This document shows, piece after piece, positions 36,600 to 48,779 of a stretch of DNA of 64,000 nucleotides. The stretch spans positions 1,178,001-1,242,000 of the forward strand of contig NW_024468912.1 in assembly GCF_011745365.1 (NCBI RefSeq), read 5' to 3'. This DNA is from Cryphonectria parasitica EP155 (Eukaryota > Ascomycota > Sordariomycetes > Diaporthales > Cryphonectriaceae). The position numbers and the translations under genes were made by a program. The notes below the pieces were generated by a model that made no database searches, was not told where the DNA came from, and saw only the letters and a list, made by a program, of their open reading frames with translations. Numbering within the stretch: the stretch's first letter is position 1; the number at the start of each line of letters is the position of its first letter.

Positions 36600-37773
36600 G
36601 ACACTCGACCTACGCTGACCTTTACTGGCCTCCGGGCCTCCTTACCTCCTATTACAGTACGGTACTTGATTTTTGCTTGGGCTCCCCTGTGGAGCCTTTG
36701 TCCTCAGGTGTAGCAGACTTGACAATCCATGAATCATTGTAGTTAAGGGATTCATGCTCTGTTTGACATACTTGGCACAAACAGTGCCCTCATCGAGGAT
36801 AAGCCATGTGCTGGTACGAGTTTTTCTTGTCTCCTTCTTTTCTTGCCTGCCTCGGAGCCCCAGGTTTGTTCTACTAGCATAGTGAACAGTCTAGAACGTG
36901 AACTGGAGTAAAAAAGATGGCAAGGGATACTGGGCCGGCCGCGAATCAGCCCATTGTCTTTCTGCCACTTTGGAAGCTATCGTTCGTGTCCATTGTCAGC
37001 AGCTCTTGGCAGAGAGCATAGAAGTAGGAGCAGGCAGGAGCAGCAGCAGCTCATGAGGGACGTCCCTTCTCCAGAGGTTTTGCCCCTAGTGCTGCAAGGC
37101 AGGGCCTGACACGGGTGCCCCCTGCCCGGGGCTGGTTGTTGGCTCAGAACCCTGAATCACAGACTATGTGATGGGCACAGTGCAGCTGCGCGACCGCACT
37201 CCAAGGGCTCGACGCAACGAGGTACGTACCCTGACCCCTGCACCCCCTCCCCCGTCTCTGCCCCTGTCCTTGGCCCTGCATTTGAGCCGCTGCCCTCCCC
37301 GAACCGAGAAGCCCAGAATCTAACTAGAATCCGCCATGCGTCCCCGGCCGCCCCTCCCCATCCTGACAAAACAAGCCTTAGCTGCCTCTGAAAAGCCTCC
37401 CACCCTTTACATTCCTCAACCACGAACGCCTCCTCCGCGTTTTTTTCCCTTTCTTCGACACCAACAACAACACCACTACGAACATCCCCCCTTTCTATCC
37501 CCCTTTCCTTTTCCACACGAAACCAACAAGCACTGGAGTGCACTCGAAGAGTGCGGATAGGGAACACTTGGGCAAAACGGATTTGAACATTGCATTGCAC
37601 TCGCGAATTCAGTCGAGCCGATTGGCCCTAGCGAGGGTCCACGCACTCCAAGGCGAGACAACACCCAGAGAAACGAGCAGGCATACACAAGTCCTGCCCT
37701 TTGCATCGCATTCTCGACGCTGCCCGCCTCCGCCCTTGCTACAGTCATTGGCACTGCGAGTCTTGCCGGAGAG

Positions 37774-37793
37774 GAGAGAGAGAGAGAGAGAGA
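37774..37793. repeat. (GA)10 microsatellite in the RasGEF leader region
   Basis: Ten GA units about 220 nt upstream of the RasGEF start codon, inside the probable 5' leader or core promoter. Confidence 0.85.
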
Positions 37794-37985
37794 TCCAGGT
37801 CTCTGGACAAATTCGAATTTCTTGTTTCGCCGGAATTCTCTTTCGGGACTGCAACGATTTCCTCCCTGTCTACAGGTCTGGATATCGAATCAGCACCTGG
37901 TGAAGCGTCAATCCGGAGTGGATTGAGTTTCGCTCCCTCGCCTGTACACCATCTTCAAGCGAACACGATCTAGACGATAGCTCCC

Positions 37986-38003
37986 ATGAGTCTCCACGCT
38001 TGA
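37986..38003 (+). promoter_or_regulatory. Upstream ORF before the RasGEF start
   Basis: ATG AGT CTC CAC GCT TGA encodes MSLHA and ends 11 nt before the main ATG at 38015, in another frame. Such a short, close uORF could lower initiation at the main start. Whether it lies in the mature mRNA depends on the transcription start, which I cannot see. Confidence 0.35.
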
Positions 38004-38014
38004 TTTGCGCAGCA

Positions 38015-41000
38015 ATGATTATGCTGAGCGAAGAACCTATGCGGTCGAGTCTGCAGGTGGCGCCCCTAGCCATACACAAGAACAAAAATTCCGGCTTGGT
38101 GGACCATGCCTCCAAAAGCGAAGCCTCTTCATTGAGTCCATACAAACGATCCGATATGACTCCTCCCACCTCGCCTCAAGGGCCGCGAGACGCCCTCGAC
38201 AATGACGCCCCCGCGCTGTCACCACCCGTCTTCCACAACTTCCTCAGGGCATTCTACCCTTTTAGCCCGACCTACGCCATGACCGACTCCGCCGTCACCC
38301 TCCCATTGAACGAGGGCGACGTGGTGCTGGTGCACTCTATTCACACCAACGGCTGGGCAGACGGCACGCTCCTGGTGTCCGGTGCCAGGGGCTGGCTGCC
38401 CACCAACTATTGCTATGCTTATGATCCTGATGAGATGCGGAACCTGCTCAAGGCGTTGCTGAATTTCTGGGACCTGCTACGCAGTGCATGCGTCGATGAT
38501 AATGAGATGTTTGCGAATCAGGAGTTCATGAAGGGCATCATCTCGGGTGTGCGATACCTTCTGGTGCGTCCAAGGCCCCTTATCTGGTGTACCAGGCTGA
38601 TGGGCGTCGTTTTGTGTCCACTTTGAAGCTAACCGTCTCACAGGAGCGGACGCACTGTCTGACACGAGAGTCCACTGTGATTCAGCGACACGAAGGTCTG
38701 CGCAGGGGCAGGAAGTCCCTGCTCTCGGAGCTATCGTCGTTGGTAAAGACAGCTAAGCGCTTGACAGAACAGCAGAAATTGATGTCCACCACAGAGGAGG
38801 TAAACAATACCGTGGACGAGATGATATTAAAGGCCTTCAGGATTGTGACCAAGGGTGTCCGCTTTTTGGATGTGCTGGAGGGGGATCGGCAGGCGCGGGC
38901 CCCCACAGTAACGCTGTTGCCAACGCTTCTTGAGGAGAATTTCGTGCCGCCGACGCCGCCGGCCGACCAAACGAGCTTTGACGATGACCGCAGCACGATT
39001 AGAGATCAGGATGCAGGCTCGCCCCCGGGCTCCCGTCATGGCGAGGACGAATCAGTCTACAGCCCACCCAGCCTGAGGCCTAGTGACGTGACACGAACGG
39101 CCAGCCCCACCAGCAGCCGTTCGTCTGCTCGCCGAAGCTCTCACTTGTCTCAGACGCAGGTCAACTTTAGCCGCCTCTCCTCCAACATCTCCCACCGCGT
39201 CTCTCTCGCTGGGCCATCGCCACTCTCACGCCCACAAAACCTTGTCTCAGAGCGTTTGACCGCAAGCCACGACACGTTTCTGTCGCACATGGGTTCTTTC
39301 ATCGGCCGCTTACACCTCCAATCACAGTCCAGGCCTGACCTGGCTCTCGCGATCAAACAATCCGCGACATCTGGTGGAGAGCTGTTGGTGGTCGTGGACG
39401 TCGTCTGCGCCCACAGCTCTCTGACCAAGGAACTCCTGGAGCAGCCTCGTGCTGCCATGTATGATCGCATCCTAGACCTTGTGCACGCTGCTCGCGATAT
39501 CATACACCACAACAACGGACCCGAACTGGCCGACATCATCATGCCCCAGGACAACAGCCGGCTCCTGTCCGCCTCGACAGGCTGTGTCAGGGCCACGGGC
39601 GAATGTGTTGCCAAGACGAAGTGGGTCATCGAGAAGATTGGAGATTTCGAATTTGAGTTCAACAATGGCAGCCTTGGTATCGATCTGGACCTTGGCGTAT
39701 TAGACAACGGCAGTCTGGAAGACAGGGAAAAGGCAGCCGCAGCGCGCATCGCTTCTCGGTCAGCGAGCCTGCCCACCATCAAGCGACTGCCACTCGACAA
39801 GCCCCTGCCGGATGTACCAACCTCGACTTCACCACCGCTCGAAGGTCCACGGCGACAGTCTCTTGTCCTCATGGACAGCGACCTGTCGGATAATGCGTCC
39901 TCGGTCTCGTCGGTACGACCTGCGTTTCCACCACCGCTGCCTAAACTGTCAACATTCTTCACAGAGGACTATAGCCCCACGGAGAACTCGGCTGGTGTCG
40001 AAAGCGATGGCCATTCCTCCTACTACCGCGAGAGCCTGGTTGCATCGAGCACCGCAAACGACAGCGCGTACTTGAACCGCGGCTCGGAATCGAGCCTTCT
40101 CTCCACCTCCACACGCGCCACGACACCAGACCACATGGGACCAAAGCCCCAGATTTCCATCTCCGAGCTGAGCAACGCAAGCAATCCCGCGCACGCAGAC
40201 GAGGTCGACGACGTCGAGTCAAAGCTACTCGAGAAGACATTCGCGCACGAACTCATGTTCAACAAGGAGGGCCAGGTGACTGGAGGATCTCTGCCGGCAC
40301 TAGTTGAGCGCCTCACCACCCACGAGTCCACACCTGATGCACTCTTCGTCTCTACGTTCTTCCTCACCTTCCGGCTCTTCTGTACGCCGACCAAACTTGC
40401 CGAGACGCTCATCGACAGGTTCGAGTATGTCGGCGATCATCCACACATGTCAGGGCCCGTTCGCTTGAGGGTCTATAACGTCTTCAAGCAATGGCTCGAG
40501 TCGCACTGGCGCGATGAGACTGACCATGAGGCGCTGTCTGTCATCAGGCCATTTGCTGAGACCAAACTGGCTGCGGCGCTGCCGTCTGCCAGCAAGCGTA
40601 TCTGTGACCTGACGAGGCGCGTCTCCTCGAGTGACGCCACACTGGTACCCCGTCTGGTCTCGTCTATCGGCAAGGCCAACAACGCCTCCATCTCACACTA
40701 TGTACCCATGGACACACCACTGCCGGCACCCGTGCTCAACAAGAGCCAGGCCCAAGTTCTTCATGTGTGGAAGTCTGGTGGAAGCTCGCCGACGATAATG
40801 GATTTCGAACCCCTCGAGCTGGCCCGCCAGCTGACGCTGAAGCAAATGAGCATCTTCTGCTCTATCCTGCCCGAGGAGCTTCTGGGCTCGCAATGGATGA
40901 AGAAGGGCGGCGCTGGATCTCCTAATGTCAAGGCAATGACTGCACTGTCGACCGAGTTATCGAATCTGGTGGCCGACACGATCCTGTACTACAACGAAGT

Positions 41001-41640
41001 CAAAAAGCGAGCTGCTGCCATCAAGCAGTGGATCAAAGTGGCCCAGCAGTGCCTGGAGCTGAACAACTACGACGCCCTTATGGCCATCATCTGCAGTCTC
41101 AACAGCTCCACCATCACTCGCCTCAGGAAGACATGGGAAGTGGTGAATCCCAAGCGGCGAGAGCAGCTAAAGGTCCTCCAAGCTGTCGTCGAGCCCGCAC
41201 AGAACCACAAGGCTCTGCGCGCGCAGCTTGCTGGCCACGTCCCCCCGTGCCTCCCCTTCCAAGGCATGTTCCTGACAGACCTTACTTTTGTCGACATTGG
41301 CAACCCTGCCACGAAGCAACTGCAGGGAGCCGATGGTAGGGACATGACCGTGGTGAACTTTGACAAGCACACGCGGACGGCAAAGATCATCGGCGAGCTG
41401 CAACGATTTCAGATTCCTTACAGGCTCACCGAAGTGCCAGACCTACAAGACTGGCTGCAGTCTGAGATGCAACGAGTTCGCGAATCGGATGCGGCTAGCA
41501 ACGTACAGGTGACCTACTATCGCAAGTCCCTCCTCCTCGAACCAAGAGAGACGAATGTTCCCAAGACGCCAGTGGATGGACCCAGCGCAAATATGTTTGT
41601 CTGGCGGAGGGTCGACAGGTCCAACAGTCTGGCACCTTGA
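38015..41640 (+). CDS. cdc25: Ras guanine-nucleotide exchange factor, Cdc25 type
   Basis: Exons 38015-38563 and 38644-41640 encode 1181 aa. The 80-nt intron (GTGCGT...CACAG) is phase 0. The frame is open upstream to a TTG at 38000; the first ATG is 38015. An SH3 domain lies at about residues 76-137 (FLRAFYPFSP, GWLPTNYCYAY). Long Ser/Pro-rich disordered stretches fill about 275-390 and 560-700. RasGEF-N is near 710-850 (KEGQVTGGSLPALVERL). The catalytic RasGEF domain, about 905-1140, shows ELARQLTLKQMSIFCSI and LPFQGMFLTDLTFVDIGNP, the core that opens the Ras nucleotide pocket. Proteins with this order load GTP on Ras to control cAMP signalling, growth and morphogenesis in fungi. Length and order match the SH3-bearing Cdc25 group. 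The gene symbol is by family resemblance. Confidence 0.93.
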
Positions 41641-43125
41641 AAAAAAGAAATCCAGATCTCGTCGAGGCACACAAACCCCATAACACACCAACCACACATC
41701 ATCAGCTGCGTTTGTTATCACAGGCTGTTTTCTTTTTTGATACCCAACTCTTTTGTTTTGAATTCACGTCATCATGGACCAATATCATTATCAGCTGTCT
41801 CAAAGAAGAGGGCCAGTCAGTCCCGGAACGCAACCGATAATGGAACAACTCAGCCCGTATCGAAGCGGCCTCACGATCTGCAGCGTTTCTGGCATCTATC
41901 TCACCACCAGCGATTATTTCCCTTCGCTTCTCTTTATTTTTCTCTCAAGTCTTTCATGTCCGGTATGACCAAGGGAAAACCCGCCAATGTTGGCCGAAAA
42001 AGCGGAAATTCCCACGCATTAATACGGAACATATTCAGGCGGGGGCGCAAACGGGGGTCACAAAGGGGTCACGTCATAATGAATTGGGGGCGTTTGCGCT
42101 ATTGCAGGAATGATTGATCGATCTAATTTTGGTCTTGTTATTTTTTGCTCATTTTCCTTTCTTTTTGCTCGCCTCAGGCTTGAGGCAACTGGTTAACATG
42201 TCTTATTGTCAGTATTCTTATTGCATCTCGATGACCCCAGCCACCACAATCAGCTGCGGTTATGGGGCACTCATTTGTTTTTGTTCAGGGCGAAGTGGGT
42301 GGGAAAGAAGAGGAGGGGAGTGGGCGTTGCATTTCCTCTCGGGGATTCTAGCGTGGATCTGAAAAGAAGACAAAAGTCTACATGGGATAGGCTTCACAGA
42401 CGATGGACGCTCTCGCTGAGCAAATTTTGGGGCTGTGGAGGTCGGCAGCCGGCGACGATGGTAATCTCGCTAGCCAAAACGCGTTGCATAAACCAGGATA
42501 GTGAAGAATAAAATCGTCGGCAAAGTATCGGGTCTCGATGAAATCAAGAATGCCCCTTCATATTTCGCGTGTTGTTCTGAGTGTGGAGCTCCTTGAGTTT
42601 TTACACTATATTGTATAATCTAGATGCTTCGTCGGATACAAATTCTCGTGCGAGGCGACACCCCAATCCCGCCTGATCCGTTTTCCTCTTTGGCGGTGTG
42701 TGTTAAGCAACCCCCTGTCTTGTCACACAGTAATTATGAAGATCTCAAGTCGCCAAGGTCGCTCTGCATGTGATATGATGTGATAGGATGTGCGTGGTTA
42801 TGATGGCCCACGCGCATGCCATGCAACGTTGACTTGAAGGGTGTACACATTTTGGTTGATTCATAATTTATTTTAGCTTTTCCCCTTCGCTTTTCTCCCT
42901 TCTCGGAACTTCCGAGTGACTCCTCTGTTCCTACACCTCTACTTATTTGAAGTTTGTGTATTTCAGGATAATGGGAAAGTTCATGGCCACATGCATGTAT
43001 TTCCTCCCTCACCTCCCCTTCGTAGCGGCTTCATCAGCCAACCAACCAAACAAGTAGAACCCATAGTAACAAAACCCACCCCCCCTCCCCAACCTCTCAT
43101 CCTTGCCCCTCAAACATTCTGTCTC
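41641..43125. other. Intergenic region between convergent RasGEF and permease genes
   Basis: Both neighbours end here, so it holds two 3' untranslated regions and spacer. Frames such as 41737-42117 and 42916-43317 lack motifs, and the second overlaps the permease antisense. No RNA gene was seen. Confidence 0.45.
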
Positions 43126-45042
43126 TCAGATAAACACTACATGCATCAGCCTCCGCCAAGTAGACATCGCAGCCAACCTGGCACGGTACGCATTGATCTC
43201 GTCCCAGTCGAGCTCGCGGCGGCCGACATCGACGTCGATGTCGCGGGTGCGCAGCCAGCCCTGACGCTTCCAGGCAAACCCGCCAAACCAAAAAGCGATG
43301 ACGACGGGGGCGGCTAGGTAGGACTGGAAGAAGCCCGAGGCATCGTTAAAGCCGCCTTTCGGAGGGCAGATGGCGACGAAGAGCTGTTTTTTGAGATGGG
43401 ATAGACGGTCAGTATGGGCTTGGAAAGTTGGAAAGGAGGAAGTAATGAAGAAAAAAAAAGGGGGGGGGGACATACCTGAGCGGCCAGGACAAGAACGACG
43501 AGAATCAGACCTAGCCAGCTGCCGTAGACGCCACCGATGGCTTTGAAGGGGATCTCGTCGAGAGTGTGGCCTGCCATATGCCAGGCCTTGCGGAAGCGGA
43601 TATGGGCGAGGCAAATGCTACCCCATGTGAAAAGGGCGGCGAGGCCAGACAGGGCAAGGAGCCAGTCGAAGACGGTGGGGCCATTGGCGTTGAGATTGAT
43701 GTAGGCAAGGAAGCCAAAGAGGAGGATGGCGATGACGCTGAAGAGGGGTCTGCCGGAGCGGTCGATGTAGGTGAAGATCTTGGGGGCGTAGCCCTGTTGG
43801 GCGAGGGCGGTCAGGGTGCGTGAGCCACCGTAGACACCGCTGACGCCAATGGAAACGACGGAGACGAGGATGATGACGTTCATGAAGGAGTCAAAGCCTT
43901 TGAGGCCGGCGTATTTCCCGACGAGGACGAAAGGGGAGGCGTTGACATCGGCGTAAGGGTTGGCACCGAGGAGATTCGGATCGTCGGAGGGAATGAGCAG
44001 GCCGACGAAGAAGAGGCCGAGGATGTAGAAGAGGGTGATGCGCCAGAACACCTGCTTAATGGCTCCAGGAAGGCTCTTGACGGGGTTGGCGGCCTCGGCG
44101 GCGGCGAGACCTACGAGCTCAGTGCCGGAGAAGGCAAAGGCGGCGGTGACGAAGACGGAGCAGAAGCCGCGAAAGCCGTAGCGGAAGGCGCCTGGGTCGT
44201 ACCACAGGCGGGCGCCCCAGTAGTGGCTATACTCGCCATCGGAAGGGCCGCCGCCGAGGACGAGGACGAAGGAGATGATGATAAAGATGACGGTGGCCGT
44301 TAGCTTGAGGCTTGAGGCCCAGAACTCTTCTTCTGCGTAGCCAAGGGTACCAAAGATGTTGACGATGACGATGACGGCGAGGAAGACGGAGATCCAGACG
44401 GCAACGGAGATGTTTGGGTTCCAGTATTGCACCGTGAGGCCGCACACGGTCAGCTCGAGGGGGAGCACGATGGCCCATTGGAAAACATAGTTCCAGCCCT
44501 GTTGTCAAGTTGAAAACAAAAATGAGTAAATCAGTGAGTGATTTGGGTGAGTTGACGAAGAGACCCTCCAGAGGAAGACGACCTCCACTCATGAAAACAA
44601 ATCAAAAAAGATTTTAGAAGAAAAACTTACCATGGCAAAGCCCCAGCTGGGGTCAATAAACCGCGTCGAGTAGGTATAGAAACCACCAGAGACAGGATAC
44701 ATGACAGCCAGCTCACCAAGTGCATAGACCACATTGAACATCATGACCCCAATAATCAGAAAGTCAATGAGCAGCGAGGCAGGCCCGCCCGTGGACAGGG
44801 CCGACCCAGAACCGACAAAGAAACCGGCGCCGATGGAACCACCAATGGCGATCATGTGTAGATGCCTCGACTTCATGGACCGCTCCAGCTCAACGATGCC
44901 GCGGCCGTAGTCGCGTGGACGGAAGCTGTCGAAGGTCAGGCCCAGGCGTGTCATCAAGGGCTCCTCCATGACGGCGTCCGTGATGGTCTTGTGTTGGCCG
45001 CGCATGGGTGACGACTCGGGCGCCGAGTAGTTGGGGAGGCTC

Positions 45043-45084
<42 letters not shown>

Positions 45085-45188
45085 TGAGTGAGGTCTGCTT
45101 CTTTGGAGATGGGCTGGCCAAGTCCCTCTTTGGCGTGCGAGGGAGCAGGCTCTGCGGGCGTAAAGCCCTTTTCGAGTTCGTCCGACAT
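43126..45188 (-). CDS. Amino-acid permease (YAT/APC family)
   Basis: Three exons (43126-43383, 43476-44498, 44631-45188) encode 612 aa; introns of 92 and 132 nt have GTATGT and GTAAGT donors. After a cytosolic tail of about 110 residues, SRHLHMIAIGGSIGAGFFVG begins TM1 with the substrate-binding glycine-rich kink of APC transporters. FAMGWNYVFQWAIVLPLE spans the first exon junction and is the TM4-5 region of the YAT group. AFSGTELVGLAAAEAANP is the TM6 binding segment. About 12 membrane helices are expected, and the C-terminus (FWFGGFAWKR...) is typical of plasma-membrane uptake permeases. The N-terminal tail carries 13 Asn in a row from an AAC microsatellite, outside the transport core. Substrate range (general versus specific) cannot be decided here. 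Confidence 0.92.
43460..43469. repeat. G10 run inside a permease intron
   Basis: Nine A followed by ten G on the plus strand, within the 92-nt intron 43384-43475 of the permease. Confidence 0.8.
45042..45083 (-). repeat. AAC microsatellite coding poly-Asn
   Basis: About 13 units of GTT on the plus strand (AAC in the gene) encode residues 36-48 of the amino-acid permease. Confidence 0.9.
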
Positions 45189-46522
45189 TGTCGTTGTTGG
45201 TTGTTGCGGTCACTGGTCTTGGTGACGAGCTGATTTATGTGGTGGAGGAGGGGGGGAAAGGGAGACTGTGAAGTAAGTGCGTATGTATGTGTGCGTGCGT
45301 GTTGTTTGTCTGTCTTGCGGTCCAAACTGTGTGTAAGTCAGTCAGATCCGATTGTAGAACCACACTGTTCACTTGACAGCAACCAACAAGTGGCAAGAGG
45401 GACAAGAAAGAAGGAGAAGGAGAAAAAGATGGAGACAAAGGATGAAAACAAGTGACGTCGTAATCGTGCTGATAAAGCTGAAACGGGATCGAGTGGTGAA
45501 GTCAGTGAATAAGTGGACGATGAGGAGGAGGAGGGGTGGTCACTCACTGGTCACGGGGACAAGAACCAGACTAAATGGGATGGGATTTGGGTTTGGGACC
45601 GAGGACAAATAAAACCTCTCCCCGGGTCTCTCACCTTCAAGAAGAAGTGATACTACCTACTTTATTTTTACTGGATGAGCCCCAGAACGCAGATCCCCCA
45701 GATGTAGCAGCTAGCCGATCATTGTTGGATCTGGCCTCACACCCTCCTTCACAGGGTTTTGGGGCGTAAAGGGTGGATATGACCCATTCCACCGGTCTCC
45801 TTCATGTGTGCGTGTGGAAGCATTCTCGAAGCTCAGCCTGTTCCAACCAATCTCCCTCTTCAGCAAAGTACCCTGTCCGGTACCATAAGTGCCATGATAG
45901 TAGTGATTGGGGTTGACTGGCAGCCCTCAGCTGCCTATCTAACGAACCTCTCTGTACCAATGGCCTCAACTCGCCTCGAACCTCATCTCAACGGTTTCCG
46001 TGTTACCAATAACCCAGAAAGGAGAGAGAAACATCCGACTGCTCGAGGGGAAAGAAAAAAAAGGAAGAGACAAGAAAAAGCAGGACATGGGGTGTTTCTG
46101 TCGTGTTCGCAGTGTATCATATGACAAGGATGTAATATCAAAACCTATTGCTTGATTGAACCCTGTCTATGCGAGCCAGTTGCGGAAGACAACTTACTGG
46201 ACACGACCGCGCGGCTCCCTCGGATGAGACGTTGGCTGGCTGGCTGGCCACTAGATTTATGATTTGATTGAATCTCCTTCTAGCTAAGGGGATTTTGTTT
46301 TGTTCTGTCCCTGCTGGGTCGCACTGGTACGGAGAGGTGAGCAAGAAGTGTGCGTGGACGATAGGAATGTAAATACATACTTTCCCTGTGAGAAAAAGAA
46401 GCTGTGCTAGGGTAAACAGTACAGAGCAGGTCAGGCAGGTGCACAGGAGACCAAAATGTCATGCGGGGTTATGTGGGAAAGAAGGATGGGTTGGAGAGGG
46501 TGCAGGGGTGCCAGAGGAAGGA

Positions 46523-46538
46523 GGGGGGGGGGGGGGGG
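46523..46538. repeat. G16 homopolymer
   Basis: Sixteen consecutive G on the plus strand, the longest of several G runs in this intergenic region. Confidence 0.9.
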
Positions 46539-47714
46539 TGTGGAGGGCCGTATGACGTTGAATACGCTCGAGTACTACGTAGTATTATGTATAATAACTA
46601 CTGAAGTATGTCCTGTGGCACTTATGGTAGTTGTTGTCTCGGTGTTGGTGCTGATGTATTTTCCCCGTGCTACCCTCCACCCTTCTTCTCACCCAGCTCG
46701 CTGTAAACTGAGCACTGACAGTGCTAAGAGATTATCACCCTCTCCTACATGATTGGTCCATTTCCCTGGTCCGAGATGATCCCTATCAAGGTCTTTTGTC
46801 AACAAAGCCTTTGCACCCGTCCGTTTCTTTCATGGCACCAGGCAAAGAGAACAGGACCGACAAAAATGACCTGCGGTTTCGTCTATCCTTTCGGGCGCGG
46901 CAGGGTTGCGATCACAAGAGCAGTTCGATAGTGCATACCACGACAGTCCCGCCGTCCCAGCGCTCACCATCGAGTCCTGCACACAAGGACGCATGCAGTG
47001 TATCCCGCTTGGAGGCTGATGGATGGATGACACTTTGTGCTGAGGCTCCTCAGCCCAGTCGAGTCCCAGAATAGTGTGGGAACATCAGCTGGCACTACGC
47101 CGCAGCAGTGAAACCTTACAGACCGCTGATTAGCAAACAAAATACAAATTAACATCTTGCAAAACACGTTCAAGCGAGCCATCTCATTCGAGGGTTCTAA
47201 GCGATAACATAAGCTTGGCGGACGGACTACTAGCTCGGCAGGCTTGGGGGTGGAGGAGGGGGGGGGGGGCACAGGCAGCAGCCGATGATATGCTGGGTAG
47301 TTGTTGGTAGTAGTGGGAGCGGAGTATGGAGAAAAAAGGATATTTGCATTATGTCGAGGAGGTAGTAATTATGGTGGTTCGTGGTGATGTTGGTGGCGGA
47401 GTCCAACATGTCTTCGTCCTGTCGCGACACGAAATGCGCTGTAGACAGGTTGATGGTTGGGCCATGCGATCTCCGTCTCCTCGCCTCCCAGCCTGTCCAA
47501 GCCCTCAGACCTTGTTCACTCCCTCTCGGAACTGTCCCCTCGCATTACCTTTCTTTCTCTTTCTCGGCTCCCTGATGTTCCTCAGTTTGACGTTGATCGC
47601 AGCCACGGTATGGTGGCGTGTTGGTGGGTCTTCCCACTTCAAAGTCGAGTCCGAACCAAGTTCGGTCTCGGGGGGAAAGGAAAAGCTGGAGAGACGTTGG
47701 AATTGTGTTTACCC

Positions 47715-47736
47715 CACACACACACACACACACACA
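47715..47736. repeat. (CA)11 microsatellite
   Basis: Eleven CA units in intergenic DNA, followed 20 bp later by a G10 run. Confidence 0.9.
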
Positions 47737-48764
47737 ACACTGCTCGTGTGGGGGAAGGGGGGGGGGCCGCCAGGTGGGGCAGGTCACAGCAGCCCTAAGT
47801 CCCGGCATCCCAGCGCTACGGCCGTCCCTTTTATGGGGTATCCTAGTCATAGCCCCAGTACGCTAAACGCCAAGTGACATAATGAAATGGCCATCAGATG
47901 AGGTTGGCACCTCCTTCTTTCTCTCTCCCCTACTCCGCAGAACTTAGTTTGTTCCTTCCAAAAACACACTAATCGCCCTCTATATTGAACTGAGGGGAAC
48001 TGTTACGTCGCCTAATGCAAAAGATTATCTGCAAGGGGGAAGTGGACAATCCTCACAGCAGTAGTTGCATACTGTAGTAGCGCTGGAACTGGGCGGCTCA
48101 GTGCTCGGTACTCGCTACTGCATTGTCTTCTTTCGCACCCAGGGTCACAAGATGCGTAAGCCGTTTATTCTCGAAGGATTGGATGGCACGTGAGCAGGAT
48201 GAAACAAACCACACAATATGGTGGGCAGCCTTTGGGGTACGTATCATGACAACGACTGGCAACATATGTAATTTTTGAGCGCGAATGTGCGGTCATGAAT
48301 GGTCGAGGCGACATCTTTCACCAATTTGCAATGCTAGATCGGCCTCTTCACCGGGCTGCATGGATCCAAACCTGGGGACCAGCATGTATGGCACGTGAGG
48401 ATGCTCAGACCCCATTCTCTGAACAGCCTCAAGCTGGACTGCAACATATCACATGCTCGGCTTTAGCTGCTATATACAGCACATCCTGCTGAAGTTTTCA
48501 GACTGTCCCTGGGTGCAGGTGCGCCACCAACTTGCTTCTTCTGTTTGCCAACTGCCTTCATTACCGCTTTGGATGTTCATGTAGGTTGCCCAGGCTATTG
48601 CGGCTGCTACCGGCCAGACAGTCATGGCCCGCACGATGGGAAGCGTACAGGCCAATCAGCCTCTTGTATCTCTCATTGCCTTCCCCGCGACGCCATCAGG
48701 TCTCAGTGGACCCTCCCCCACGGGGCAGTGGACGCATGTCGTCCGTGAGCCGTATGTATGTGCC

Positions 48765-48779
48765 GGGGGGGGGGGGGGG
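48765..48779. repeat. G15 homopolymer
   Basis: Fifteen consecutive G on the plus strand in intergenic DNA. Confidence 0.9.

Larger units (their letters stand above)
27864..38014. other. About 10 kb without a supported gene
   Basis: I looked for motifs, exon chains, TATA-plus-leader layouts, tRNA and 5S signatures on both strands and found nothing convincing. Base composition is mixed, without the AT bias expected of RIP-mutated transposons. Dense stops break every frame; the longest frames (for example 32500-33021 and 30037-30441) have no protein character. Small features are a (TGACCACAG) repeat at 29006-29029, an isolated TATAAAAG near 29906 leading only to a 32-codon frame, and an A19 run at 36581-36599. 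From about 37380 the sequence becomes CT-rich and is likely the RasGEF leader. The block may hold regulatory DNA, non-coding transcripts or a gene too diverged for me to see. Confidence 0.45.

Noticed and set aside
39150..39962. 270-codon minus-strand frame
   Set aside because: Antisense to the Ser-rich part of the RasGEF; composition mirrors the sense strand.
47326..47877. 183-codon plus-strand frame in the intergenic region
   Set aside because: Crosses the CA microsatellite and beside the G10 run; no motif, no promoter context, overlaps other chance frames.
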